From Eopsaltria australis (taxonomy: Eukaryota; Chordata; Aves; Passeriformes; Petroicidae): 64,000 bases of DNA. The stretch covers positions 496,001 to 560,000 of the forward strand of contig JAVTVJ010000496.1 in the NCBI GenBank assembly GCA_034509425.1. The letters run 5' to 3'. The notes under the pieces were generated by a model. The model made no database searches and had not been told where the DNA came from. It saw nothing but the letters and a program-made list of their open reading frames with translations. The position numbers and the translations under genes are program-made. Positions 38,493 through 51,818 of this stretch are shown one piece after another. Position 1 is the stretch's first letter; each line of letters starts with the position of its first letter.

Positions 38493-39419
38493 TGTTGGAG
38501 GTTGGATTTTAGGTTTTTTTTCCTCAGGAATTTTTTCTCCCATGGGTTGCTAAGACACAAATGACTGAGCTAATTGCTGAGTACTTAAGAGAACACAGCA
38601 CAAGGCTAGAGCCTTTCTCCTTGGCAGGGTGCGGCAGAATCTCTCTCATGGAAGCAGGGCTTGACAATGCGAGATTTTGGAGACTGAAAAGCAAAGGCAG
38701 GGGGGAAGTCACGCTCTTACTCGGGACCCTCGGAGCTGGACGGTCGGAGGTGCTGTCTGCTGAACCCACGGCCCCTGAGAAGCCAGCGCGGAGCTGCTGG
38801 TCTGTCTGCTGTGAGTCTCTGCCCTCTGCCCCATCGGGAGCTGCCTGCCACCAGCCTGTCTCTCCCCCCCCACTCCGCCCCGCTCCATCTCGCTGCTCTG
38901 AGTTTCTTCGCTACATTGTAGCGGGGCTCCTCCTGCACCTCGGGACCTCTTACTGTCCCAGCTCCCTGTGTCCGAGGATCCTGCTGTGGCACCGACACCA
39001 GCTGCCCCCCGAGGGTCTGTGGAACAAAGGCTCCTCCATCCCTCCGTGCCTCGGGCAGCCGCCATTGCCGTGTGCTACCTGAGCTCACCCAGAGCGCCCC
39101 CTGCAGGCACCGGGGAATCACCGCACCCAGAGCGCCCCTGCAGGCTGTGACTGGAACTGCACCAAAGGGAAAGGTGCCTGAAGCCGAGCAGGCTGCCACT
39201 GGTTTCTGGTTCTGTTTGTTGGTCAACGTTATAGTTGTTGTTATTTGTTAGCCTTGTTTTAGATATTAGTAAAGAACTGTTATTCCTATTCCCATATCTT
39301 TGCCTGAGAGCCTCTTGATTTCAAATTTATAATAATTCGGAGGAAGAGGGGTTAAAGTTTCCCATTCCAAGGGAGGCTTCTGCCTTCCTTAACAGACACC
39401 TGTCCTTCAAACCAGGACA
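38493..39419 (+). mobile_element. solo ERVL-type LTR
   Basis: This 927-bp LTR starts TGTTGGAGGTTGG and ends CAAACCAGGACA, flanked by exact 5-bp copies of CCCTG. Its 3' portion carries phrases I recognise from songbird ERVL LTRs: an ATTAGTAAAGAACTGTTATT block with a variant signal AGTAAA at 39268-39273, a CCTGAGAGCCTCTTGATTTC block, TAATAATTCGGAGG, and ACACCTGTCCTTCAAACCAG. The middle (38730-39150) is GC-rich. A 22-23-bp direct repeat lies at 39086-39108 and 39124-39145. No second LTR or internal genes are present, so it is a solo LTR. The overlapping 118-173-codon frames on both strands have no domain and are LTR shadows. Confidence 0.9.
39086..39145. repeat. direct duplication inside the LTR
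   Basis: A 23-base segment beginning CACCCAGAGCGCCCC recurs 38 bases later with one C missing (39124-39145). It is a local tandem duplication in the GC-rich middle of the LTR and may be specific to this copy or to a subfamily. Confidence 0.85.
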
Positions 39420-39424
39420 CCCTG
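39420..39424. repeat. right target-site duplication of ERVL-type LTR
   Basis: CCCTG, an exact copy of 38488-38492. Confidence 0.8.
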
Positions 39425-41218
39425 ATAGCTATCACCGAATCTGTGCCACGATGTGCAAAATGACTGAGGTTTTATCCAAGCAAACCATTCTGTCTGTACT
39501 GCTGCTCTGCTCTGGATCTCACACTAAATTAGTAAGAGCAGCTGCACTACCCATATCATTAGTGTTCAATATTCTACTCAGCAGTCTACAAGTATAAAAT
39601 CCTGCTTCCTTTCTATCTCCAAGAGATGATAATCTAAATCTCTACTCTAAGACTTCTCCTCTCAACCAAGATTATCTCAATTTCTTGACTATTTCTGATT
39701 TTTCCTTTATATCTCTACTGGAAATTTGAGCTATGTTTCAAAGTGTTGTGTCTCTTTTCATCCACATCAAGATCTGTGTTCCTTTCTTAATCTGCTCCTT
39801 GCCCTGTATTTTCTTATAGTCCAAAAATAATTTATTAAGATCAACTATACTTTTTTTTTTCTGGGTGCCTACCTTATGACCATCACTGCAGTAGGTAAGA
39901 AAGGTCAATGTAAGATGTATTCTGGTAGTGTTTAATGAATAATTTCCTTATAGCAAATTCAACTAAAGAATGTTACTAGTAAGTGTCAGTTTTGTACCCA
40001 ACTGTTTGGCAGCATTGCAGTTGGGATGTTCAATGACATATCTAGATGTAGAACTTTAACATCACAAACTTACTAATCTCCAGAATTAGGTGGCAGTATA
40101 TTTATGCAATTTCTAGAAATTCAAGAAATATTTTACCTGGTTTTGACTGTAGTGGAAATAGTCATTGGCACAGTGTGACAATTTTACTAGGGATAATAGA
40201 ATCACACTATTAAAAATGTAATTAAACACAGTATTTTTCAGTGGATACATATTTCTGTGTTTATATAAAGATTATTTACATACCAAATCATATTTAAATA
40301 GTGTGTTGTTAACATTTTCATATACTCCTGAGTTAATTACTGTTGGATGGATTCTGAATCCTTTATTCAAATTGACATTCTTAAACTTCAGTGAGACATC
40401 TTTTAAACTAAGACCTTATCTTAGACCTTGCTTGTACATATACAAATGCCAATGCTAGACTGTTCTTTACTTCAATACATACTAGTGGGTATATGAAGAT
40501 TATGTTCAAACATGACATTGTCCTACAAGTGTCTTTAACTCTGTAACTATGTTTTAAACCATCAGTGTTTCTTCATAAATATATTTATTATTCACTTATT
40601 TTATACATAAAGATGAGATGTACATTACATTAGGCTCTTTTTTTCCCAGTAAATTCCTATTTGACATACAAAAGCTGCATTGAAAGTTGCATATGAGTGA
40701 TTGCATATTACAGTGGTTTAAGCAGTATTACTTGCTTCATGTACCAGATTTACATTTAATTGGGCTGGTGAACACATAAGAGGTGAAATCTAATGTGACT
40801 AATATTCAACAATTCTCTGTAGGATGTAAAGTGAAGTTCTATCCCTCCAGAGCTTGGTCCTTCCAAAAACCCATCTTGGAACTTAAATGCATAGTGCCTA
40901 AATACATGGCTCTTTTTGTTTGTGTTAATGAGCAGCTACACAGGCAAACTCACAGAAGTTGGGGTATGGACAATGTTTCTCATAAGACAAAATTCATCTG
41001 CATCTGGTATCGTGCGCATTGGGAAAGACAGATCTTGAAATCTACTAACACAGAAGACCCTGTATCACTGCCTCTTGTTCCTATTCCTTCCTATATTAAT
41101 GGTACACTTTCTAAACTTAGCGAATCTGTGTCCTTTCTGTTTTGCCTGTCTGTGTAAAACTACACAAATATGTTCCATGGCTCACTTTTAGTGGCATGTC
41201 TGAACACCCATCTGTAAT
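39425..41218. other. unique AT-rich stretch, no gene seen
   Basis: No gene is recognised. The 124-codon frame at 40783-41157 (plus strand) shows no domain and ends just before the small TIR element. Confidence 0.5.
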
Positions 41219-41356
41219 CAGGGTGAGTGCAAAGAATCCTAGAACTTTCTAAATACATGAAAACAACAGAAATTATTGCAGTGAGATGGTGGTGGGGATG
41301 AATGCTTCTTTAATGACTGGCCTTTTTGTAAAGACTCAAAAAATGCACTCACCCTG
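41219..41356. mobile_element. small element with 13-bp terminal inverted repeats
   Basis: CAGGGTGAGTGCA at 41219-41231 is exactly mirrored by TGCACTCACCCTG at 41344-41356. The two enclose 112 bases, giving a 138-bp unit with no coding capacity. The outward flanks TAAT and ATTA extend the symmetry after a 2-base interruption. CAGGG-type ends resemble those of non-autonomous hAT DNA transposons. However, no 8-bp target-site duplication is visible, so a decayed MITE and a chance or RNA-structural inverted repeat are both possible. Confidence 0.45.
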
Positions 41357-43800
41357 TGATTAACCTTCTTGGTGCTTACCTGAAAGAGAAATAGTAACTT
41401 CCCTTCTTGGTTCAACAAAATCACTTTTTCTTTTGCTTTTCAAGATGCTTTCTGCTCCTCTTAATTCATTGGGAATATCTTTGGATTTACATACATATAA
41501 AAATAAATATAGGGTTAATGCTGAGCCTCCTTTGGCCAAATGTGAAATGCCTTTTCCTGCCTGTGTTCTCATCTTGTTTTCTGCTCAATATTCTTAGAAT
41601 TACTGAGGATCTGACAGTTGGACCAAAATGGAGGAAATATTCCTGTTAATAGCATGTAAATTCTGGATACAAACATACATTGTGTGCTTGCTTTCAGTTT
41701 CTATTGGCAGTAGTGCCAGGCTTGGGCACTCTTTGGGTTTGCTATCCAGTGTGTCACAGTCAGCTATGACTATGCTGTCAGAACTGTGGTGGAAAGTTTC
41801 AGGTTGTCATGCGACATCTGCACAACAGCAAGGACCTGTTGCACACTCAAAAATATAGTCACTCTCCTCCTGGCTCTCTAGAGACTGCAATATTTCTTAA
41901 ATGCTCATACGAATTTGAAAAGTCACCTGAAATACATGGAGGCAGGAATGAGGAATTGGTGTCCTATTTGTGGGCTACTTTCCTAATTATTGTACTCTGT
42001 TAGGCAATTACCTAGAGGTTCAAATCTGATGTATCTGTTCTGAACAAACAGCTCATTGCATGTACAGGCACTTTCTTTTTAACTGGATTGGAACCTACCT
42101 GGAGGTGCCAGGTTCACCTATATTTCATTTTTTCCCATCACAAATTTTGCATTTGCAAGTATTTTCTTCCAAAAGAAATTAGACTACATTCTATTTAAAT
42201 GTAAACTTGCACATATTTAAGGCTATATTGCCAATCATTTTTTAAACAGACATATTGATTTCCTCTTTTCATAAGTGAAATTACCATGTAATTGATCAAC
42301 TCTTTATTATTCTCTTAATGACTTGGATTTTTAATTAAACATTTTTTAAAGCCTTATTAACTTATTAATTTCTCTCCCTTTCCACACTGCAATACCTAAT
42401 CTGGATTACTTTTTATTGTTAAAAGTGTTCAGGGTATTAATCTGTAATTCAAAACATTCTCAAGGTATTCATATGGGAGTGGCAGGGGAAGAGAGAAAAG
42501 ATTTAAGTGCATGATGAACAACTTTCTGTTTTTATTGACATGTTCTGAAGACTGGCCTTTAGAAAGATGAAAAAAGGGAAAAAATTTAGTTTAAGGTCAT
42601 CCCATCGAAATTAACCTTGAAGTAGCTCTACTGTATGTATAAAAATGATGTGTACATATAATGATGTTTCAGCAGAAAATTAAGGGTTAAGGCATCCTGG
42701 CATAATAAAGAGTCTTCTATTTAAAACAATATAAATAACCTTTCAGAAGTATCAAGCAAAATATTTATCTGGCATGATTTTAAGAGAAAAGGAGAATGCA
42801 AATGCATTATTCAGATGAGCAGAGGTACAATCAATCTGGCAAATCAGTAGGAGACCTAAGAAAAATTCTGTTCTATTTATAGTAAGGACTCCAGAGCAAG
42901 CTCTGCTCTTTTATATGAAGCAGCAAAATTACAACTGCAGAACAAGCACTTTGTGGATCTACAGCACTTGGCAGGAGATAGAAACTGGTTCAAGGCCAAA
43001 GAAATAACACCAAAGGTGCTGCTGTTGGGAAAAAAAAAGGAAAAAGCAAAAGGCAGTAATTTACAAAAAGTGGAAAACCATGGGTAGCCTCTGAAACTTA
43101 ATTTTACCCAAAGCATAGAGAAGGAAGTTGTGATGGAAATGCAGTTAAAATGGGCAGGCATGGGACTGGTTTGTGAGTAAAGCAACAGAAGACCAAACAG
43201 ACATGCAGCATATTTTCAGCAGCAAGTAATAAAATCCTCATGGGCAAGTCGTCACAGTATTTTCCATCAGCAGTGAATTGCTGATATTCTGTATAGAGAT
43301 GAGGGATGCTAGTCTGTAAAATTCTGGTTTCCAGGTGTCATTTTGCCTGAAATAATGTGCTAATGAAATGGGAGGCTGCTGGCTGAGCTTAAAGCTAGTG
43401 TGAAACTGTAGAGGTCACAGCCTACATGCTTACAGAAAAGGTTGTTCCTGATTCCACTAGACCTCACAGCTTAAGAATGGGGCAGAAATAGCACAGAATA
43501 ATTACATGTACATAGAACTGTCCCAGCTTCTGATAAAAAATGTTTCCAGTGCAGAAGAAACCATATAAACCTGTCCTCTATCCTTCCCAAATGGAGTTAA
43601 GAGACACATTAAAAATGTGTTTGTTTCTGGGAATCCAGAAATGCATCTCAGATATGAGTGCTCATATTCTTGTTGTCACTGCCTCTTTGAGGTGGGTCCC
43701 AAATACAGAGTGCAAAGGTTAAAACTGCAAGGGAAAGAGATGTTCTGTTAGGACATCCAATCCAGCATTGTGCAATACTAAAGTTATCAATGCATTAAGT

Positions 43801-43829
43801 GGTATTAGTCTGAGAGGTATTAGTCTGAG
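43801..43829. repeat. 15-bp tandem duplication
   Basis: GGTATTAGTCTGAGA is followed directly by GGTATTAGTCTGAG. It is a simple local duplication. Confidence 0.9.
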
Positions 43830-46481
43830 CAACTCTCTACCAACTGCTACTGCAGTGAGAATTTCTGTGACAGACCAAAAATATTGCTGATGAGACTTTC
43901 AGATTAAAAAAAATTTTCATTTTGGCCAGAAAGTTTCTTTTGCAACTATATACAGCTTCTTTTTATGGATTTCTTTCTCATTTCCTGAAAAACAAGTAGA
44001 ATTCTTAGGAACATGGTTTTATATTTGGGTTTCCTAAGACACAAAAATAGAATTTCTAAATTCCAGTGAACTACACCCAGAAAGAGTTATTTTTTGTCTG
44101 TCAGCCCAGAAAAACATGCGCCAATCATATGATGTCTACTCTCATCAACCTATTGAAATACGCACAGAATTTTGCAAACCTAGCTATCTCAAGTTATTTC
44201 AACATATCTGGCTTGATTCTATCCTTAGATAGGGAATTTGTGTGCCTCTGGTGGTAGAGCCAATCAGTCCTACGGCTCCACTAGGAAATTCTAATCCTGA
44301 CAAATAAATTTCCATTGCCCATTTTTTTGTGGAAATTTAATCACTCAAGTGAAAAATGTAGAGACAAATTTACATTGTACTGCCGTCAAAAAAGTCAATG
44401 ACTTTCAAGTTTTATCATCAATATAAATACAAAAAGTAGATCCCGGATGTTTTCCCCCTGAGAGTGGCCTTGGCTCCCCAGGTCACAGTTTAAAACTCTG
44501 GATCAGATGACGAGTTTTACTGATTTTACCTAAACTGCAAAAGGGAGGTAATGCAGGTTATTCCTTAGATATCAAGGAGGAATTGAATGTCTCTAACATG
44601 TACTTCCCGTTTAAAACTACACAGATCTTTGCCTTCGTGGCAGAAAATTGAACTTTTTTCCCTTCTTTTTCTTCCCCTTCCTTTTTTTCTTTTTGAATTA
44701 ATGTATGTTTTTATTTCTTGTGTTTTTCCTGTAGTTGAACAGAAGGGAAGTAAGTTTCCTGACCTAAGAAACTTACTGCTCTATTGTTTATACAAACATT
44801 TCTAGTGTATAACTGACATGTGTGCATGATAGGCAATTCTGTCAGCTGAACATACGCTATGCAACTTAGACCTATATTAGTCTGGTCCAATTTGAAACAC
44901 AACGGAACAAAGTCTGCATGCAAGACATGGATTTCTGACAGGATTTGTAGCTCTGGACCAAAAATACCCCTTAGGGTATGAGCTTCATTTAAAGATCTCT
45001 TTGAAGTATTGACTTAATAGAACTAAATATATGTCTAAATATATGAATTTGCTTTAAAGGCTTGCTGAATTTATGCCTTTAATGAATAAAAGACTTGAAC
45101 ATCTGGGAAGAAGTTATAAATTGCAAGTGCATAGTCTGCAAGGAATGATCAAAAATACTTTGAAGAAGACATGAAGTCGTTTGTGCATTGGCACAATAAA
45201 AAACTTCCATGATCAATGAGAGGTGTAATTTTGCAAGTCATGGATAGCAAATTCTGAATTTGATATAGCACTACATGAAGAATCACAAATCCAGATTCAG
45301 AGTGAGTCATGTAGTCAGCTACCCTGAGTATCGTGCGACTTGTTTTACGTCAAGTGTGATTTGTTTCTGTGTCATCTAATGAGACAGAGCACAAAGCAGG
45401 CACCACTGCTGCTGTCTGTCCTAGGACAACCTTTGTCTTGCTTCTACACCAAAGTGTGTGTGCCCAATTTTGTGTGTTCCTCCATGGACACCACAAGTCT
45501 GTCCTAGGGATTCTGTTGGTTTGTTTTTAAGCTGCACCTAGTTATTTCTAGTTTCCAGAAAAAATTCGAGGAAAAAAGGTTTAGTATTTTAACGATGATG
45601 TGTGCATTTTTAAATAGTCCACACTAACTGCATAGTGTTTTCTGCTACACCCTATTTTTATTTATCTTAAACTTCCATTATGTAAAAACAATTTCACTGG
45701 AGTCACATTCATAGGTGGGTTTTTTTTAAGTTGTAGGTTTTGGATAATCAACTGAAACAGCTGCTTTGGCAATAGAGACCTTTGGTTATAACCAGAATTC
45801 ACATTACCTGTGAAGAAAATGAATGGTCCAGTGCCATGTATCTTCTTGTCCTCTGCCATAATACCTGAACTGGGAACTGGTTTGCTTTATGCAAGAAATT
45901 ATTTAATCTATTTGTGCAATTCTGGAAAAAATACTCTATGCAGGCATATTTTCCTCATGCACTTTTAAAGAACAAACTCATGTCATTTCTTCTTATAGAT
46001 TTCATTTTAAATTTCACTTCTTCAAAGAATAGCTTAATTTAGAAAACCTTACTCTATAAAATGGTTTCTAACTCAAGTATTGTCTATAACTGTGTCTACT
46101 TTTTGTCATACTGAAATCAAGGGCAAGACAGGCAGTTGTGACAGAACAAATTCTCATTGACATGATTTTCTGTTACTGCAGACCTGTGCAGTTTGACCTT
46201 AACCATAATGGGAAACCTTTTCAAAGCTAATTATTTCTTTTAGTAGACCTTAAACTTCAAGATATTCCAGAGTGAGTTGTAGTATGGAATGTCAAATACT
46301 CCATTGAAATCTAAAAGTTGCATATTAAAGGTATTTTAGTGGCTTTTTAAAATCTATTGTCCTTTTTGACAACTATGCTAATTTTGAAAATCTGGTGAAC
46401 GTGTGACCTTTCAGACCAAAAGCCCAGCTTCTTACCTTCAACCAGTTGTCTTTTTGCTGATTAATGTGGTGCTGTGCTAAA

Positions 46482-46513
46482 CTTTAGGTAATAACTTTTG
46501 GTTATTACCAAAG
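46482..46513. repeat. short hairpin
   Basis: GGTAATAAC (46487-46495) and GTTATTACC (46501-46509) form a perfect 9-bp stem around TTTTG. CTTT/AAAG extend it to 13 bp across one bulged A. Nothing nearby indicates a function. Confidence 0.8.
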
Positions 46514-49500
46514 GAAACAAAATATCCCGGGAACTATTGGAGTAACTCAAATGACTCTTCTTTGATACTTAGTCCATAATGGCATTTTTGAGAGCTTTTA
46601 TTACTCCCATACTTTATTTAAAAAATTAAGTATTTTAGTGACAAGTTCATCACCACAAATTTCCCACTGGCTTAGATTTACCAACAGATTTGCTTGTTAT
46701 CAGTCTCTTTCTGCATGTATAATTTCTTTGTGGTGTGAGAAACATTTATGAGATGTTTAATTTCCACTGCAACTTAATAGTTTCTTTGATGCTAATCTAC
46801 AAATCACTCTTGGAAACATTTTCTTATGCTCTTTCTTCTTTTCACTGTCACTGTAGAGAGGGGTTTTTCTTTGTTTATTCTTCCTAGAAACTACTATTTT
46901 TGTGAACCAAGTACTTAGAAATGGGAATTAATGCAGTATTTCATTATCATTACTTTCGACATTTTCTTAAGATTATTTGCTGCCGTTATACATGTCATTT
47001 TGTTTCCTTCCTACTTCCATGTTTTTCCATTTTGGGGTGTGGGTGGTTTTTTTTGTTTTCCCTATAATTCTATATATGTTCACCCACACAGTGCAGTTCC
47101 CTGACAATCAGCTGCTCTTATTGCAGCATCTGTGATGCTATTGTGTTGGAGAGATTGTGTCAGTTTAATATTGATTTTTTATGTTGAAACCAACTTTCAT
47201 GTATTTGTCAATTGGAGTTAAAATTCTTATTGTAAGTTCCTACATATAAGTTTTTTGCTATCAATTGTATTTATTTTTCTGGTGGATTTTGTATAATTGA
47301 TCTTCAGGTGTGACATTTCAACTAGAGTAGTATTTCTATACCAGGCTACAGTACACAATAAACTACAGCAATAATCCTGTTCTAGTTTTCTCCTCTCTGA
47401 TTTCTAATACTGTGTTTCAGTCATTATTCTGTCATTTAGTAGTGTTAAATTTTGGCTAGGGATTTTTAGGGATTCTTCAAATGATGTTGTTCCTTTATTA
47501 CAAGGGCTTCAAAGTTGCATGCTTTCATTGTTTTTCTTTCATACCTTGCTACCGCCACAGAAATAATCTGCACAGACATTTCTCTGCCCCCTCCTACCCT
47601 TTCCCTTCCTTTCCCCTAGCAGAGATTCAAGCTCTGGTAGGGTCCCCAAGGCTTGCTTTCATGAAGTAGTGAAAGACTGCAGAAATAGAAAGGCTAAAGA
47701 GAAAAAGAATTTTTATTATTATTTAATATTAGTCTTCTCTCCTCAAAAACCTCTTTCTAGCTTACAGTGCTATCAGTGTAAATGACCAAGAAGTTGCCAA
47801 GGCAACAGCTAGAGTAGCCAAAGCCTGGCACAGAAGAAAAGAACCAAGGAAAAAAGTCCTTAAATTAGAAAATAACAGAGAGTGGTTTCTGGTAATGCCA
47901 TAGTAATTCAAGATGCTCGCACTTTCCTCTTGAAAGGGACTGAATTGTAGCAATGTTACCAAAAATGTGATCATGATAAGGTAATTGACTGAATGAAGCA
48001 CAGTAGAGGCAATGTACTTCCACAGTGAAATGCGTGAGTGTAAACAAAGAAAGGTTGCATGTATTTTTAAATTAAAAAACAATATGAGACTGTCATGACT
48101 TTGTTTTACCTAACTTAAATCACCTCTGAATCATTACACAATTAAAAGTAAATAATTTCAGAGGGTATTCCTCACATGCAATGCTATATCTTCGGTGTTT
48201 TCAAAATATAATTTTCCTGGGAGCCCTGAAAACCGTATCATTTTGGAAAAGCTGCTAGTGCATAGGAAATATTGTGGTCATTTATTCAAGATACAATGCC
48301 TTTGCTATTATGTATTTTACTTGTATTACTGTTTCATTTAGGAGCTGTTGTCATAGGCTGGAGTTTTACTGTGATGGAAGGAGCATCACCATGGAAGCAA
48401 GACAATCTCAAGCTCCTACTCTCCTGTTAATTTCAGCAATGTGCATTTCTATAGCACATACTTAAATCATAGGTAACCCTATTGAGATTTATTTTGAGCA
48501 GAAACTGAAGTTGAATATGGTTTAATGTTAAAGTGTGTTTGAGTGTTAATTGTTTCTCCTGGATGCTCTGTCACGCACAGCTCACATAAGGCTGCTTCCA
48601 TTCATCCCTGTCAAATTCATAGATTAACAGAACTTTTAAAAATTTAGATTCTGCTGTTTTGAAATTCACAGTTTTTAGATTATATGGGATGTCAACAGTG
48701 CTACCAGCATGACCATCACATCTTTAGTTCTTTTACTGGTAGGTTAGCTTTGCAAACCTGGAAAACAATGTGTTGCCATGTAACGTATATTCTTGCTCTG
48801 GGTGCACATCTGAATTTTAAATGATTCAGAGCTTAAAACTATGAGATTTCACTTCCAGTATAGATTACCCACCAGCAGTGAAATTGTGTGATTGTTTCAA
48901 AGTTAAATTCTAAATAAACCAATATACAAAGGAGAATAATGTTACCTCCATCAGCTGCTGCATGACAATTTGTTCAATATCAAAATTAATGTGAAGGTTG
49001 GTCTGTGGGAGTTCTTCCCAAACTTTGTTGATACATAAACTCTCATGGATTAAAATAGTATTTTTCTGAAGAATACAATTAAATGAGTTATATGTACAAA
49101 AGATCTGATAATAGAGGTAATTATGAAGGGGTTATTTGTTTCCTCTTCCAGAAGGAGAAGAGAGAGGTAACAGCTTTTTTCCACACAGAACACTCATCAA
49201 GTTAGTGACACTAATTTTTGATGCTGACCTGTAAACTAAAGATTGTCACCTGGACAATGAAAGTTCCACTGTTTTTTCAATTAGAATTGCCTCAAATTTA
49301 TTAAAAGTGAAATATTTTAAATAAAGACGTGAAAACTGTTTATAGTTGTACTTTATGATTTAAATCTAGTCTTTAAAACTGCTTGTTTTTGGAGTAAAGA
49401 GTTGGGTTTTTTTCCTGACAGAACTAATGTACCCAAACTTATAACTGAGAATTTCTCCAAGGCAACCTTAGCATATGTTGAATAAATAATATTTTGAGGT

Positions 49501-51759
49501 AATCCTGTTACTTAAAATTATCTAGCTCAAGCAAAGCTAGCAAAATAAAATACAAGCTATTTTTAGCATATAGAACATACTGTATTATCACAGTTGTACA
49601 GAAAAGGCAGAGGTGAAAACAGAAGGACAAATCCATTCTCATCATTATCATGATTCACTATATTTAATTGACTTTTGATGGATAGATTGAAAAGATCTTT
49701 TCTCCCTTCATTCATCCTACTTTCCTTTTTCTTCCAAATAGAATATCCAGGGTTTAATTTGTTTTCAGTACCTGCATCCTCTCTTGGCTGGTAACTGTAA
49801 CTGTTACAAACAATCTCCTCTTCCCGCCTTTAAAGTTCAAATCCCTCACCTTCACCTCTGGTGCTGATTTGGAACAGAGAGGAGAGTTGCACTGACCTTT
49901 ATCTACCAGGCACCTCAGTCAGATACAATGTGAGCATTCAAATTGATAACTGTCTGCTCTTGATAGACCTGACAAGTGAAACACTTTGGGATAGTGGACC
50001 CTTAACCTCCCACCTTTAATAAACTCCAGCACCATTTCCATCACTTGAGAAGCTGGACCAAAACTTGAACAAAACAATAACATTTAAATAAATACCAGTT
50101 GTTCTTAACTTTTATATGGTAATATTTATATGAAAACAGCATATTAACTGTGCATTAAATTTTAATACTACACCAGAATTGTTACGAATTCTTTGTGACT
50201 CCTGGGGTATCTTAATAAAATTTGTTTTCCCTGGGGGAGGAAAAAAAAGACTTTTGGCCAGAGTAATGATGAAAATCAAACTTGTGTATGCTTGAAGGAA
50301 TGCCAAAGTGGGCAGTTAAAATTATTGAAATGGATTAAAATAGCTCTTAATGGTGTTTTCTCCCTTAAATAAATGAGACAACTCTTTTTCCTGATCTGAG
50401 CACTCTCTGTTTATAAAGTGATTAAAACTGTTGACTAAATCTTACCTCCTAGTAACAAGCATAGTAATTTTTGACCATGAAGGTTTGGGGTGGGTTTAAC
50501 ACATATTTATTATTGTTGGAGAATTGAAAACAGCTTAAACTAAATGTTTGCTTGAAATGAAAGCAAACAGTGCTGTCCTGCTCCTTGTCCAAACTTTCAT
50601 GGTTCTTTCTCTGCTTATCATTTTCCTTTCAATTGCTGCTTGCTAATGTAAATTATTTAAGTTCCTGTTCAATCATTTGTATTCAGTAAAACTGTCTGAT
50701 CTAAGTATGTATTCAGCTAAAATGTAATTAGCACAGCAGAGACCAAAAAAAATGCTCTAAAGGAAACTGAACCAGTGACATGAGAACCTGCAGAATTCAA
50801 CAACATATGAATGACAATACAAAGGTGCAACTTCTGAAAAAGGACCCAAAACACTGCAAGTTACAGCTTTCCAATCCTGTTTAGCCCCTCTGACCATGAG
50901 CATATTTTATACATCTTACATAGATAAGTAAGTAATTAGTAAGAGCCAGCAGTTACAATTGATTTAAACTGATAAAGGAATGTTACAGTTGAGATAGTTT
51001 ATTATTGGCCATAAAAGTTATGTTCTGCCTGGTTCATATTTCTGTAAGATAAGCCCATGTTTTTCTTCTGGGTGTCTCTGGTATGGTTTCAGCCTGGTGG
51101 GGAAAGTTTGCAAAAATGGGACTGAAAGCAAGAAGTTACCCACCTGACAGAGAAGACCTCCAATTTGGTGCTTAGTGTGATAGTTACAGTGGGAAGCTTT
51201 TAACACATTTGTCACATTCCCACTTGCTTAAACCCTAGTAAGTGGAGAGCATAAAGGAATGTTGAAATAGCTGCTCTATAAGTTTTACCGGAGAACCAGG
51301 TAAAAATTTAAAAAACAACAAAATGTTCAATTTCTTTCATTGAACGGGAAATACAGTAGTGTGCAATATGAAATATATTAATGGATTAATTAAGATTTAC
51401 TTAATTATCTTTACTTACAAACAGTTCACAGGCACACTAATATGTTTAAGTAGGGCTTACTTTTTTCAAGTATTTTTATAAGCATAAAGATGAATAATAA
51501 CTACCAAAGGAATATTTGGAGACACACTGATTTAAAAATGAGCAAAGTTCACAAAAATTTAGGTTATCATCATAGCTGTCAGAAGCTGAGGCCAACATGA
51601 TGGCAGTATGAAATAGGAAGTGTACAGAGTAGAGTACCAACATCAGGAACTACTCACCAGTAACTAAGGCTTGACTCAGAGCTGCCTTTAAGCATTAGCT
51701 CTGAGAGTCAGCTTAAGCCACACCAGTGACAACCCACCCATCACACTGAGGCTTCCTTG

Positions 51760-51818
51760 GATGCAGAGAGGACTCTCCATCACTTCTCCAGTACATGCAG
51801 TGTAGAGTCCTCTGCATC
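51760..51818. repeat. imperfect inverted repeat
   Basis: GATGCAGAGAGGACTCT (51760-51776) pairs with AGAGTCCTCTGCATC (51804-51818) apart from a 2-base insertion in the left arm, leaving a 27-base loop. The total length of about 59 bases is in the range of a pre-miRNA hairpin, but no known miRNA was recognised. Confidence 0.7.

Larger units (their letters stand above)
41357..51759. other. unique AT-rich stretch, no gene seen
   Basis: Over 10 kb without a recognisable gene or interspersed repeat. Visible small features are a 15-bp tandem duplication at 43801-43829 and a strong 13-bp hairpin at 46482-46513. Frames of 60-106 codons occur on both strands without domains. Confidence 0.5.

Noticed and set aside
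38561..39226. 118-173-codon frames on both strands
   Set aside because: They fall inside the solo ERVL-type LTR and arise from its GC-rich, stop-poor centre.
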